A DNA stretch of 64,000 nucleotides, taken from contig NZ_SJPY01000002.1 in the NCBI RefSeq assembly GCF_007860185.1, positions 899,775-963,774 on the forward strand. The letters run 5' to 3'. Shown here piece after piece: positions 17,507 to 26,773 of this stretch. The notes under the pieces are model-generated. The model made no database searches. It saw nothing but the letters and a program-made list of their open reading frames with translations, and was not told where the DNA came from. Origin of the DNA: Novipirellula aureliae (GTDB taxonomy: Bacteria > Planctomycetota > Planctomycetia > Pirellulales > Pirellulaceae). Every line of letters begins with the position of its first letter. The first letter of the stretch is position 1. The translations under genes were made by a program, and so were the position numbers.

Positions 17507-18061
17507 ATGAGGCAAACGATGACCAAGACGATTATTTCCTGCGTAGTATTGACGGCATTGGTGTTAACCATGAACGCCAACGCTGACAAGGGCACTGTCA
17601 ACAAAGACGCTGACGTTAGCATGAGTAGAAAGGATGAACTATTCAAAGTTGCATTTTCCGCCATGCAGGCCAAGGCAGATGAACTCGGAATCAAAGGTTT
17701 TGCGATGGTAGCTTTCCTTGAAGATAGCTCAACCCTTGATTGGAAAATGGCGGCTCAAACCATGGGAAAACTAGAAATCCCTCACGGGAAGAGGCCCGGT
17801 TGGAACATCATTGGCATGGTTGGGTCAAAAATCGGCGAAACGATGCTGACTCATGCTCCATCAGGGCATTGTCCACGTCCGCTGATGCATGGAGAGGTCG
17901 GCTTTGCCGATGCGGAAGATCCACTCAATGGTGAGGGAGCGGAGTTCCTCGATTTAGGCGGCGCCTATTGCGTATGCGCTTTCGGAGGAGGCCCGCATGA
18001 GAAGGACTACATCATAGCCTGCGCAGGCGCACAGGCCATGAAGAAGGCTTATGATCAATAG
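17507..18061 (+). CDS. Small secreted protein, possibly GlcG/HbpS-like
   Basis: 184 residues with a signal peptide (MTKTIISCVVLTALVLTMNA, cut near NADKG). The segment FKVAFSAMQAKADELGIKGF followed by AMVAFLED recalls the helix-strand start of GlcG/HbpS-like haem- or cofactor-binding domains, but the rest does not clearly match. The C-terminal half has Cys and Gly clusters (GHCPRP, GGAYCVCAFGGGPHE, IIACAGAQAM). No enzyme assignment is possible. It precedes the heparinase-like gene on the same strand by 132 bp with a small palindrome between them. Confidence 0.5.
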   Translation: MRQTMTKTIISCVVLTALVLTMNANADKGTVNKDADVSMSRKDELFKVAFSAMQAKADELGIKGFAMVAFLEDSSTLDWKMAAQTMGKLEIPHGKRPGWNIIGMVGSKIGETMLTHAPSGHCPRPLMHGEVGFADAEDPLNGEGAEFLDLGGAYCVCAFGGGPHEKDYIIACAGAQAMKKAYDQ

Positions 18062-18116
18062 CGAACGTTAGGGGCAACTGCAATACATGACACGACAAAA
18101 GCGGAATGCTTTTTTA

Positions 18117-18135
18117 GAAGACTTAGTAAGTCTTC
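18117..18135. repeat. Short palindrome before the heparinase-like gene
   Basis: GAAGACTT AGT AAGTCTTC is a perfect 8-bp-arm inverted repeat 58 bp before the start codon. It could be an operator or a weak terminator of the previous gene; T-runs lie before rather than after it. Confidence 0.45.
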
Positions 18136-18193
18136 CCGGCATAAAAGAGAAGACCAATAGAATCGTTAAAAACACCGACAGGAAACGACCACG

Positions 18194-20152
18194 ATGAAAC
18201 ACGCATTCGTTATTACCGTTCCTCTGCTATGCCTTGCCATCGCCTGTAGCTGCAGTGCCCAATCGACAACCACCTTGGATTTTAGCGCCTATTATGAACT
18301 GGGGCCCAAAGGTGGAGATGTCATGTACCCCACCGCTGAGCAACTGGAGATGCTCAAGGCCGTCATGCCTAAGGATGCCTATCAGCCAGCACCCCCGCTA
18401 ACTGACCGGATGTTTTGGGATGGAATTGCGTCCACGCCCTTGGGTAAAGAGTACTTAAAGAAGGCCAACTCTGAACTGGATAAGGCTCCCGAGGTCCCCA
18501 TTACCGACGAGATCTATCGGCGAGCTAACAAGGAAGGCAATCGCGGCATCTACAAACCCAGGTACTACCGGACCATTGAGCGTTTGGAAAACTTCATCCT
18601 AGCCGAATGCATGGAGAACCAAGGACGTTTCCTAGAACAGATCGAGGTCTACATCGATGCCATGATGGACATGAAATCTTGGCTGCATCCTAACCATGAT
18701 GGAGGCAACCGGGTGCTTGATGGCAAGAGTATGGGCATTGACCTTGGTTCACGCCGATTTGGTACAGATCTGGCCCTAGCCGAAGTCCTGCTGGGTGACA
18801 AACTTCCCACGCGGATGCGTCAGGAAATGTCGGAGAAACTTCGCCACCGTATCATCGATTGCTATTTACAGGGATGCAGCGGCGAGCAGCGACCTAGCCT
18901 GGGCTGGTTCAAAAGCACCAGCAACTGGAACTCCGTCTGCACCAGTGGTTCACTGTTTGTCGCCATTACTTCCGACAATGCCACCGAACGCATGGCTGCC
19001 ATCGGCTGTGCCCTGAATAGCATGAAAGCCTATCTCAGTGGCTTTGCTGCCGATGGCTACTGCTCTGAGGGAACCGGCTACTGGGATTATGGCTTTGGGC
19101 ATTATCTCTACCTCGCCCAAATGGTCTACGACTATACTGAAGGACGCATCAACCTTTTTAAAGCCCACAATCCCACCCAGCTACAAAACGTCGGCACCTT
19201 CCCGCAGCGTTATGAAATTCAATACGGCACTGCCGCTCCCTTTGCCGATGGCAGCTCGCGTGCCGGCAATCACGGTGGTTTCGCCAATTTCATGGCAGCC
19301 AAGTATTATGGTGCCAGGAAACCAACGAGCAAGGAAGAGGGCAAACTCTTCGTGTCGGACGAGGCGACCTATCAATTGATCGCTTGGTCCGATCCCGAGG
19401 CCTTTACACCTTCGAAGGATACGGGCGTAACGCCAGAGTTGCCCAACACCACTTATTTCGATAGCGCCGGCATGGTCATTTCGCGTGGCAAGCAGAAAGT
19501 CCCCTTCTCTATTGCTATTAAGGCAGGTCACAATTCAGAAAACCATAACCACAGCGACGTGGGCACCTATTCGATTGTCCTGGACCGAGACTTCATGACT
19601 GGTGACATCGGAGCCCCTTCCTACATTGCCGGTGCTTTCGCGAGCGATAACCCGGCTCGCAGCTCTTGGGGCCATCCCGTTCCTCGCATTGACAATATCC
19701 TTCAATCCAATGGCAGAGACTACGCTGGTAAGATTACGGATACAGATTTCACCAAGACCCGTGACCGAGTCGTCATGAATATCAAAGATGCTTACAAAAT
19801 CCCCCATCTGACCAGCTTGGTGCGTACCATGGAGAATGATCGTTCTGGGACAGGCACCATCACCGTTTCCGATGAGTTTAGCTCTAGTAGGCCCGTAACC
19901 TTCGGCACCGCCATTATGACCTTGGGCAGGGCCAAGTATGAGATCGTTGATGACAAAACCGTGATCATCACCAGCAAAAATCAGAAGATTAAAGCTGTCG
20001 TCTCAAGCACCGATGGCGAACTCAAGATTATCGGTGAGCTTGTTCCGGTCGAGCGTCTAAGAGAAGGTGCTCCCGCCCATAGGATCGGGGTTGATTTTAC
20101 CGAACCTGTTAGTGAAGGCGTGATTACAGTGCGATACACACCCGTATTCTAA
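18194..20152 (+). CDS. Heparinase II/III-like polysaccharide lyase
   Basis: 652 residues with a signal peptide ending near SCSAQ. The (alpha/alpha)-toroid domain covers roughly residues 60-330 (SRRFGTDLALAEVLLGDKLP, STSNWNSVCTSGSLFVAIT, DGYCSEGTGYWDYGFGHYLY). The beta-sandwich domain holds the family hallmark GHNSENHNHSDVGTYSIVLD near residue 450. Family enzymes cleave uronic-acid-containing or sulfated glycans by beta-elimination in the periplasm. The shortened C-terminus (VITVRYTPVF) looks complete. It is not in the large fucosidase cluster but may supply a side activity; the substrate is not readable. Confidence 0.85.
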   Translation: MKHAFVITVPLLCLAIACSCSAQSTTTLDFSAYYELGPKGGDVMYPTAEQLEMLKAVMPKDAYQPAPPLTDRMFWDGIASTPLGKEYLKKANSELDKAPEVPITDEIYRRANKEGNRGIYKPRYYRTIERLENFILAECMENQGRFLEQIEVYIDAMMDMKSWLHPNHDGGNRVLDGKSMGIDLGSRRFGTDLALAEVLLGDKLPTRMRQEMSEKLRHRIIDCYLQGCSGEQRPSLGWFKSTSNWNSVCTSGSLFVAITSDNATERMAAIGCALNSMKAYLSGFAADGYCSEGTGYWDYGFGHYLYLAQMVYDYTEGRINLFKAHNPTQLQNVGTFPQRYEIQYGTAAPFADGSSRAGNHGGFANFMAAKYYGARKPTSKEEGKLFVSDEATYQLIAWSDPEAFTPSKDTGVTPELPNTTYFDSAGMVISRGKQKVPFSIAIKAGHNSENHNHSDVGTYSIVLDRDFMTGDIGAPSYIAGAFASDNPARSSWGHPVPRIDNILQSNGRDYAGKITDTDFTKTRDRVVMNIKDAYKIPHLTSLVRTMENDRSGTGTITVSDEFSSSRPVTFGTAIMTLGRAKYEIVDDKTVIITSKNQKIKAVVSSTDGELKIIGELVPVERLREGAPAHRIGVDFTEPVSEGVITVRYTPVF

Positions 20153-20555
20153 GAATCTCTTGGGGGCGAAATAGCCGAACGAGTATTGCAGGTCGGTGAA
20201 ATCGGAGGTGAGTTTGTCCTAGAAGGTCGAACCTTGGGTCGAGCTCGAACGCAAATGGAGCGCTGCCTTCAAAAAAACCGGTTCAAAATGGCGGTACCGC
20301 GCAGCAGATATCAAGCCGATTGTTTTGAGACCGGAGTGGTGCGGAGCGAGTGAAGGCGCCGGAAGAGTCAAGCCACGCGTCGATACGATCGAAGCAAGCC
20401 AGCAAGGCGTTCGGTCGTTTCGATCTCAGTATCCACGCTTGGTTGTCGATTCATCGGCACGATCATTTCGTTGCTTAGCCCCTGATGATTCCATTCTGCG
20501 TGATCGTGATCAAGGAAGCACCGGGCGGCTTTTCGCGTCGCGTTCGCGGACGGGA
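20153..20555. other. 403-bp gap holding an integrase remnant
   Basis: The only recognisable content is the transposase/integrase C-terminal fragment on the minus strand. The 200 bp after the heparinase-like stop contain nothing I can name. Confidence 0.5.
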
Positions 20556-20565
20556 TCAAACCCAC
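20368..20565 (-). pseudogene. Integrase-core transposase C-terminal remnant
   Basis: The minus frame reads HDHAEWNHQGLSNEMI and ends ERLAGLLRSYRRVA. This is the usual end of rve-type integrases (N-H-Q-G-L followed about 30 residues later by RLGGLL-x-YY-R). The catalytic DDE part is missing, so this is a leftover of an IS insertion. Its 3' end lies between the heparinase-like and nitroreductase genes. Confidence 0.55.
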
Positions 20566-21224
20566 TCCGCGACATCCGCAAGCGGCTTTCGCTGCACATC
20601 TGGGACGAGACAGTTGCTGGCTGGGTAGCCTATCGGAATTAGCACATAAGGCTTTTCATTCTCTGGGCGTCCCAGGATATCGGACAAGAATCCCATCGGG
20701 CTGGGGGTATGCGTGAGTGCCGCGAGTCCCATGTTGTGGAGGGCGGCTATGAAGAACCCGCAAGCCATGCCGACACTTTCTTTAACGTAGTAGTTCTTGC
20801 GTCGACTGCCGTCGGTATCGATGCCGTACGATTCCTCAAAGATAACAACAAGCCAAGGGGCGACTTCCAAGAATGGCTTCTGCCAATCCGTACCAAGTGG
20901 AGCCAATGCGTCAATCCACTCGGGTGACATACGACCACCCAGGTAAGACTCTCGCTCTTCGGCTTCGGCGGCTACTCGGATTTGCCGCTTGGTGGTTGGG
21001 TTGCTGATTGCGACGAAATGCCATGGTTGACGATTGGCGCCCGATGGCGACGTTGAAGCCGCAGCAATCGCCAATTCGATCAATTCTTGTGGCACGTTGT
21101 CATCCGAAAAGTCTCGAACGCTACGCCTCTGCGACATGTGTTCATAGAACGCTCTGGCGCGTTGCCGCATTTCTGACCCCGAAAAAGACGGCGGCGTGTA
21201 TTCAATCGGTTTATATTCAGGCAT
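20556..21224 (-). CDS. Iodotyrosine deiodinase-like flavoprotein (nitroreductase fold)
   Basis: 222 residues with a GGGAGG ribosome site before the ATG at 21224. FMN-site features: RRSVRDFS (33-40) and SPSGANRQPW (59-68). The three residues that bind the zwitterion of halotyrosine in the animal enzyme are all present: Glu90 and Tyr94 (E-R-E-S-Y) and Lys116 (DWQK). The C-terminal half (KESVGMACGFFIAALHNMGL, GRPENEKPYVLIPIGYP, VPDVQRKPL) follows animal deiodinases segment by segment. It should remove iodine or bromine from halotyrosine with reduced FMN. It lacks the animal membrane anchor. It starts 18 bp after a gingipain-like peptidase gene, so the two are probably one operon. Confidence 0.85.
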   Translation of the reverse strand: MPEYKPIEYTPPSFSGSEMRQRARAFYEHMSQRRSVRDFSDDNVPQELIELAIAAASTSPSGANRQPWHFVAISNPTTKRQIRVAAEAEERESYLGGRMSPEWIDALAPLGTDWQKPFLEVAPWLVVIFEESYGIDTDGSRRKNYYVKESVGMACGFFIAALHNMGLAALTHTPSPMGFLSDILGRPENEKPYVLIPIGYPASNCLVPDVQRKPLADVAEWV

Positions 21225-21242
21225 GCTGATAGGACCTCCCGT

Positions 21243-23003
21243 TCATTGCCTCTGCTCGTTTACGGATATGCTCTTCATGACGGAGTTGAGATTTGTGCCG
21301 GAAACGGTAACGGACAAATTGCCCGCTGACGTGGGTTCGATGGAGCACTTGGCTTTGCCGTCCGCATCGGTCGTGGTGACGATGTATACCTCATTGCCCT
21401 TCCACAAACAGACGGTACTCCCAGGAGCATCGGTGATGACCTCAACCGATTGCTTGCCCGTGGCAATCGAAGACGGGCATTCAAGTTTCGGCGAACGAGG
21501 GATATTCGCACGCATATCGAGAGTGGGGTCTCCGAGAAGATTCAGCTCGCAAATGCATAGATGGTAACCCGCCGTTTTTTGGGCATCCACCACCATGTCA
21601 GCTTTGGCCTTCATCAATGCTTCGCCGGTCGTAAGCCCGCTGCCCAGACCGTTGGACCAGTATCGAGTCATCGTCTGGGTCGTGCCATCGAGCTTGCCCT
21701 CGCTAACCATCCGACGAAAATCGGAAGGTTGGTGGACGTGCGGTTTTCCTGTGCGGATCGGAGCGACGATCGCAACCGATCCGCCCTTGGGCTGACGAAT
21801 CATGGACTCAACAATCGAAGGATCCTCTTTGCCATCATACTGGCCCGTGAAGCACGAGACAGTGGTGATCAATGGGTAAGCGGTCTCGTTGCTGAGTTGG
21901 TTGACATGCTGGGCGGTAAACTTCGAGTCTTCGAGCGCCCAAAGCGGGAGAAGACCATGACCATGGATGTGTAGCTTTCCAGTGGTCTTGGCATTGATCA
22001 AGGCAACCAGATTATCGGCGCTCAGCTGATGGCTTCCCGGACTCCCCTGCTCGTCCCAGGGCGTTTCAGCCGAAAAGAAGCGTCCTGCTTGGCCACCTTC
22101 CCATACTTTCGAGACGTAGCCATCCCAGCTATTGCGGACTTTCGGATAGGCTGGACTATCCGTGCAGGTATAGATCATCTGCTTGGCAAAATCAGACGTT
22201 GGATAGTGGGACTCGTAGGCGATCACCTTGTCGGTGAAGGCTGCCACGTCCGCGGCTGAGCGTACTGGCACGCGACCAAGTCCAACCGTGCCGTCGGGGT
22301 AGGAGATCGCTTCGCGGTCCTCTTCCCACTCTCCATAGATTCCGTCCTCGTCCGCATCCCAATCGGTCTCGCTCAGGTAGACAATGTCGGTGGGGATGCC
22401 GGATCTCTCCTGAGCGTGGACCGTCGTGTGACCACCTGGAACCAAACCTTTTCCGTCAGGTTCGCAGTCACCGCCGAGAACCACCCACCGAGTTTTGTGG
22501 TTATCGATGTGATGGCGAACGCACAGCCGAATCTTTTCCTGGATACCATCGGCCTCGTACTGCTGCTGAATTTGGCCAATGGTGACGATCTTCGTTGCTT
22601 TGCCATTACGTGTCTTCCATATGGCAAACGGCTCCCAGGCAGCTGCCAGTTCGTCGCTTGTTATCAACAAGACAGTGGATGGCGACATTCCGGTTGCGGT
22701 CTCGGAAGTGGATTTGATTGGCTCGGGCTGGCTACTGCTTTGACTGAGTTTCTGCAAAGTGGCTAGTCGATCGTCGAATTCGACGTCAGAGATGACTCCG
22801 TCTCCGTCCTTGTCAACCATTCTGACAAATCTGTCGAGCGGAGTATCGCCAAGCTGAGGGAGTCGCTCCGCGGCATACGCCTTGAAATCGGAAAGCGTAC
22901 GCTCAGCGGCGATCAAATCGCTGGAATCGACGGAGGCAAGAAGCAGCGCAGCCAAACTGACCGCGACTGACGACATTGTCGATTTTGAATGCCAGTTCAT
23001 CAT
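21243..23003 (-). CDS. Gingipain-like cysteine peptidase (C25) with an EF-hand
   Basis: 586 residues from the ATG at 23003, with a signal peptide. One EF-hand calcium loop, DKDGDGVISDVEF, lies near residue 65. The C25 domain follows: TVLLITSDELAAAWEPF, VVLGGD, the catalytic His in KLHIHGHGLLPLW and the catalytic Cys in TTVSCFTGQYD. An Ig-like C-terminal domain ends the protein (CLWKGNEVYIVTTTDADGKA). No gingipain-type C-terminal sorting domain is evident. It should be an exported protease. The frame extends upstream through a TTG, but the ATG with AGAGGG upstream fits better. Confidence 0.85.
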   Translation of the reverse strand: MMNWHSKSTMSSVAVSLAALLLASVDSSDLIAAERTLSDFKAYAAERLPQLGDTPLDRFVRMVDKDGDGVISDVEFDDRLATLQKLSQSSSQPEPIKSTSETATGMSPSTVLLITSDELAAAWEPFAIWKTRNGKATKIVTIGQIQQQYEADGIQEKIRLCVRHHIDNHKTRWVVLGGDCEPDGKGLVPGGHTTVHAQERSGIPTDIVYLSETDWDADEDGIYGEWEEDREAISYPDGTVGLGRVPVRSAADVAAFTDKVIAYESHYPTSDFAKQMIYTCTDSPAYPKVRNSWDGYVSKVWEGGQAGRFFSAETPWDEQGSPGSHQLSADNLVALINAKTTGKLHIHGHGLLPLWALEDSKFTAQHVNQLSNETAYPLITTVSCFTGQYDGKEDPSIVESMIRQPKGGSVAIVAPIRTGKPHVHQPSDFRRMVSEGKLDGTTQTMTRYWSNGLGSGLTTGEALMKAKADMVVDAQKTAGYHLCICELNLLGDPTLDMRANIPRSPKLECPSSIATGKQSVEVITDAPGSTVCLWKGNEVYIVTTTDADGKAKCSIEPTSAGNLSVTVSGTNLNSVMKSISVNEQRQ

Positions 23004-23398
23004 TTTGTTCAAATCCCTCTAAAGAAACGGTTTCACGATCTCTGCTTTCCACCCGTCAACGCGTGAAAATATAAATGGGGCAACAGGTCCCATCTCCTCT
23101 CCAATTTCTGACACTTCTCGCTAATCGCCACCACTGTTGCAGCGGCCCCCAATGGGCTTGCCCCATTGGAGCCAACGATTGGCAGCTAAAAACAGCACCG
23201 TTGTCAAGTAAGACCCCAATGGGCTTGTCCCGTTGGTGAATCAGATCTCGCTCACCCAACGGGGCAAGCCCGTTGGGGTCGATCATGTGAAAAACACTAG
23301 GATTTAGCTAACAATCGTTCGCTCCAACGACGCAAGGTCGTTGGGGGCGGATAGTTTGATGGTGGCGATTAGCGAGAAGTGTCCAATTTCTGTACGAA
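23004..23398. other. 395-bp gap occupied by a MITE-like element
   Basis: Almost all of it is the inverted-repeat element at 23111-23382 with its flanking duplications. The rest holds the ribosome site of the peptidase gene. Confidence 0.7.
23111..23382. mobile_element. MITE-like element with 22-bp inverted ends and 10-bp target duplication
   Basis: The ends 23111-23132 (ACACTTCTCGCTAATCGCCA CC) and 23361-23382 are exact reverse complements. Outside them, CCAATTTCTG occurs directly repeated at 23101-23110 and 23383-23392, as expected of a target-site duplication. The interior has three near-palindromic CCAATGGGCTTG-type units (23149-23169, 23216-23236, 23256-23276 inverted). There is no transposase, so it must have been moved in trans. 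Confidence 0.85.
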
Positions 23399-24868
23399 TT
23401 AAAGAGTATCAGGACCCCACTCGGGAATGCCCTGATTCTTGAGTTGTTCATTGTAGCGGTCGACCAACGGCTTCTTTTTTGCTTGAGGCAGGCCTTCGTT
23501 GACCATCAGTGGAAGCACGGAGCTCCACCACTCGGCATAGGACTTACGCAGCCGCTCCACCACCTCGGGATGCGAGCCGGACACATCGGTTGTTTCGCCC
23601 GGATCTGTCAAAATATTGTAAAGCTCTTTATTGTTTACCAAGCGCCACTGCTTTGTGCGCACCGCACAGTTTCTAAACTTATAAGCGTCGCGTTGGCCAG
23701 TCGACCAGCGCCCGCAATGGAAAAACAGCTCGCGGTCGTCCCAGTCAGCATTCGGGTTTTTCAACAGCGGTAGCAGCGAACGTCCGTCGAGCGACTGCAT
23801 CTCCGTGGGAAGGTTGACGCCAGCCAGCTCGGAAAAGGTTTTGTAGATATCGATGTGCGCGGTGAGCGCATCCACGTCAACGCCTTCGCCCAAAACGCCC
23901 TTCCAATACCAAAATGCCGGCACATGTGTCCCCCCTTCATATGGCGAATTTTTTCCGGCGCGCAAGCCCGCATTATATTTCTGGACGGGCTTGCCATTCT
24001 TCTTAATCGCCCGCATCGACATCCCGTTATCTGTCATGAAAATCAACAAGGTATTCTCCAGCGCACCCCACTCATTGAGCTTTTCCCACAGCAGCCCAAA
24101 ATTATCGTCAATATTTTCAACCATTCCATAGCGAGCGGCCGTGTCTACATTGTACCCCTCATCAAGAAAGCGTTTTTTATATGCGTCTGGAGCAATGAAA
24201 GGACCGTGTGGCGCATTCAATGCGAGATAAGCGAAATAGGGCGTTCCAACCTCCTCCTGCTTTTTAATCCATGCCAGTCCCGCCTGAAAAAATAAATCGG
24301 TGCAGAACCCCTTGGTTTGAACAACCGTATCGTTGTGCAACAGTACGTTATCAAAATAACAGTTTTCCTTATTGACCATAAAATCGCCAAGGCCTGTCTG
24401 CCCAATGCCGCCGGCACCATGCATCAGCACCTCGTCGAACCCACGGTTACCAGGCAAATACTCATCCTCATCCCCGAGGTGCCACTTGCCGAACAGCCCC
24501 GTTGCATACCCTGCCGACTTCAACGCCTGAGGCAACGTAAAGGTATCGAGCGCCATCCGTTCGCGTTGCTGAATGGTATGCGTCACACCGTTTTTAAACG
24601 GTGCGCGCCCGCTCATCAGTGCGGAGCGTGTCGGTGCGCAGGTCGGGCTGACCTGAAAATCTGTAAAGCGGGTCGATCGTTCGTAGAACCGGTCCAAATT
24701 GGGTGTCTTAAGAATCGGATTGCCCATACACGCAAGATCACCCATTCCCTGGTCGTCGGTCATCACCAGAATAATATTCGGTCGACTGCCCTCCAACGGG
24801 TCCGCCACGGCACGCCCGGCACTCAACAGTGTTAGGAGGGCAACACTTATGCACAACAATCTACTCAT
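23399..24868 (-). CDS. S1 family sulfatase 1
   Basis: 489 residues from the ATG at 24868 (GGGAAAG upstream), with a signal peptide ending RAVA. Family S1 features: PNIILVMTDDQGMGD with the metal-binding Asp pair, then the formylglycine motif CAPTR with Cys about residue 77, followed by SALMSGR, then FGKWHLGDEDEYLPGNRGFD. The cysteine must be converted to formylglycine by an FGE, which is not encoded in this window. It should remove sulfate esters from a polysaccharide outside the cytoplasm. It is the last gene of the minus-strand cluster and is closely related to the next upstream gene. Confidence 0.93.
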   Translation of the reverse strand: MSRLLCISVALLTLLSAGRAVADPLEGSRPNIILVMTDDQGMGDLACMGNPILKTPNLDRFYERSTRFTDFQVSPTCAPTRSALMSGRAPFKNGVTHTIQQRERMALDTFTLPQALKSAGYATGLFGKWHLGDEDEYLPGNRGFDEVLMHGAGGIGQTGLGDFMVNKENCYFDNVLLHNDTVVQTKGFCTDLFFQAGLAWIKKQEEVGTPYFAYLALNAPHGPFIAPDAYKKRFLDEGYNVDTAARYGMVENIDDNFGLLWEKLNEWGALENTLLIFMTDNGMSMRAIKKNGKPVQKYNAGLRAGKNSPYEGGTHVPAFWYWKGVLGEGVDVDALTAHIDIYKTFSELAGVNLPTEMQSLDGRSLLPLLKNPNADWDDRELFFHCGRWSTGQRDAYKFRNCAVRTKQWRLVNNKELYNILTDPGETTDVSGSHPEVVERLRKSYAEWWSSVLPLMVNEGLPQAKKKPLVDRYNEQLKNQGIPEWGPDTL

Positions 24869-25020
24869 CGAACTTTCCCTTTCTTCGTTTACCACTTTAG
24901 GCTTTCGTTTATTTCTTTAGGCTGTTGTCAAAGCGGTACTGCAACGTGATATTTCCGTTTACCGCCTGCTACGGCAGAACCATAGCCAGCAACCTGATCA
25001 TTGATAGCGAGAGATATTTA

Positions 25021-26496
25021 TTACAGTGCTTCAGGCGACCACTCGGGAATGCCTTCTGCCTCGAGTTGCTGCTTGTAACGGATTGCAAAGGGCTGCTTGT
25101 TGGAGGGAACCGTTGGCAATCCTTCATTGACCATCAACGGCTTCACCGACTCCCACCACAGGTCATAGGATTTTCGCAGCTGAGCAACCACTTCCGGATG
25201 CTGGTCCGCCACATTATTCCGTTCCCCTGGATCGTTAGGGATGTCATACAGCTCTCTATTATTCACAAAACGCCAGCGCTGAGTGCGAACCGCACAATTC
25301 CTAAACTTGTACCTTTCCATCCGGCCAGTCTCCCAGCGCCCACAGTGGATGAAAATCTCACGGTCCGGCCAGTCCGCTTCCGGATTTTCAAGCAGTGGCA
25401 ACAGCGAACGTCCATCCAACTCCTGCATCTGTTTTGGCAGTGTCGCCCCGACCAATTCGCTGAACGTTTTATACAAGTCAAGATGCGCCGCCAGTCCGTC
25501 AATATCGACCCCGGCACCGAGCACACCTTTCCACTGCATAAAAAACGGCACATGGTTTCCGCCCTCATTCGGCGAATTCTTCCCCTTTTTGAGTCCGGCG
25601 TTGAAATAGGGATGGTCCTTCGTACTTCCCTTTCTCGCCGCTCCGTTGTCCGTCATGAAAATAACCAGCGTATTGTCCAGCGCGTTCCATTCTTCAAGCT
25701 TCGCCATCAAACGCCCAAAATTGTCGTCAATATTTTCGACCATTCCCAATCGCGCAGCCGAATCCTCGTCGCAACCCAGCTCGAGTAAACGGTTCTTATA
25801 CTCGTCCGGAGCAACAAACGGCCCATGCGGCGCATTCACGGAGAGATAAGCAAAATACGGTTTATTGGCTTCATGCTGTTTCTTAATCCAAGCCATGCCC
25901 GCATCAAAAAATAGATCCGTGCAGAATCCCTTGGTTTTCACAATCGTATCGTTGTGCAGGAGCACGTTGTCAAAATAAACATTCTCTGAGTTCACCGGGA
26001 AATCACCGTGCGCTGTCTGTCCGATTCCGCCGGCGCCATGCATCAGCACCTCGTCAAACCCGCGGTTCTGTGGCAGATACTCCTCCTCGTCACCCAGATG
26101 CCATTTACCAAACAAACCTGTCGTGTACCCCGCACTCTGCAAAACCTGCGGCATCGTAAAAGCATCCAACGCCATCCGCTCGCGCTGCATAATCGTATGC
26201 GTCACCCCGCACTTAAACGGCGCCCGCCCACTCATCATCGCCGCGCGCGTCGGCGCACAGGTGGGGCTCACCATAAACTCCGTAAAACGAGTCGCCCCTT
26301 CGTAAAACCGGTCAATATGCGGCGTCTTTACCAGCTGATTTCCCATGCAGGAAAGGTCACCCATTCCCTGATCATCCGTCATCACCAAAATAATATTCGG
26401 GCGTGAGCCCTTCAGCTCTTTTCCACTGGCCTCAACCAAACCCACACCAACCCCAAAAGCCAGCGTCACAGCCATGATCATGAATTTATGTTTCAT
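25021..26496 (-). CDS. S1 family sulfatase 2, tandem paralogue
   Basis: 491 residues from the ATG at 26496 with AGGAG upstream, and a signal peptide ending VEASG. It carries the same chain of motifs as sulfatase 1: NIILVMTDDQGMGDLSCMGN, CAPTRAAMMSGR with the formylglycine Cys near residue 80, and FGKWHLGDEEEYLPQNRGFD. The two proteins share order and length throughout, so this is a gene duplication. Differences lie in the middle (KGSTKDHPYFNAGLKKGKNS versus MRAIKKNGKPVQKYNAGLRAGKN without the first part), which may reflect different sulfate positions. The gene is followed by sulfatase 1 after 152 bp. Confidence 0.93.
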   Translation of the reverse strand: MKHKFMIMAVTLAFGVGVGLVEASGKELKGSRPNIILVMTDDQGMGDLSCMGNQLVKTPHIDRFYEGATRFTEFMVSPTCAPTRAAMMSGRAPFKCGVTHTIMQRERMALDAFTMPQVLQSAGYTTGLFGKWHLGDEEEYLPQNRGFDEVLMHGAGGIGQTAHGDFPVNSENVYFDNVLLHNDTIVKTKGFCTDLFFDAGMAWIKKQHEANKPYFAYLSVNAPHGPFVAPDEYKNRLLELGCDEDSAARLGMVENIDDNFGRLMAKLEEWNALDNTLVIFMTDNGAARKGSTKDHPYFNAGLKKGKNSPNEGGNHVPFFMQWKGVLGAGVDIDGLAAHLDLYKTFSELVGATLPKQMQELDGRSLLPLLENPEADWPDREIFIHCGRWETGRMERYKFRNCAVRTQRWRFVNNRELYDIPNDPGERNNVADQHPEVVAQLRKSYDLWWESVKPLMVNEGLPTVPSNKQPFAIRYKQQLEAEGIPEWSPEAL

Positions 26497-26773
26497 CAAT
26501 AATTCTCCTAAAATTCTCTAGTAGCCTAATTTGACAGCATGTCACCTGCAAGAGTTTCTTATAGCACGCAACGCGTCCCCTTCTTGTCCCTTCTTGTGCT
26601 CGGCACGGCCTCGTGATAGCAACGCAAAAGAAGGAACCACTACCGAAATGAACAACGCCTATCCGCAAAGTCAGCCGTGCGGTCAAACCAATCGAACAGA
26701 TGAAGGACATTGGGATCTGTTTTTTCTTCCAACGATCTGCCGGCATCGGCCACCCAGCAGGACAGATCCAAAT

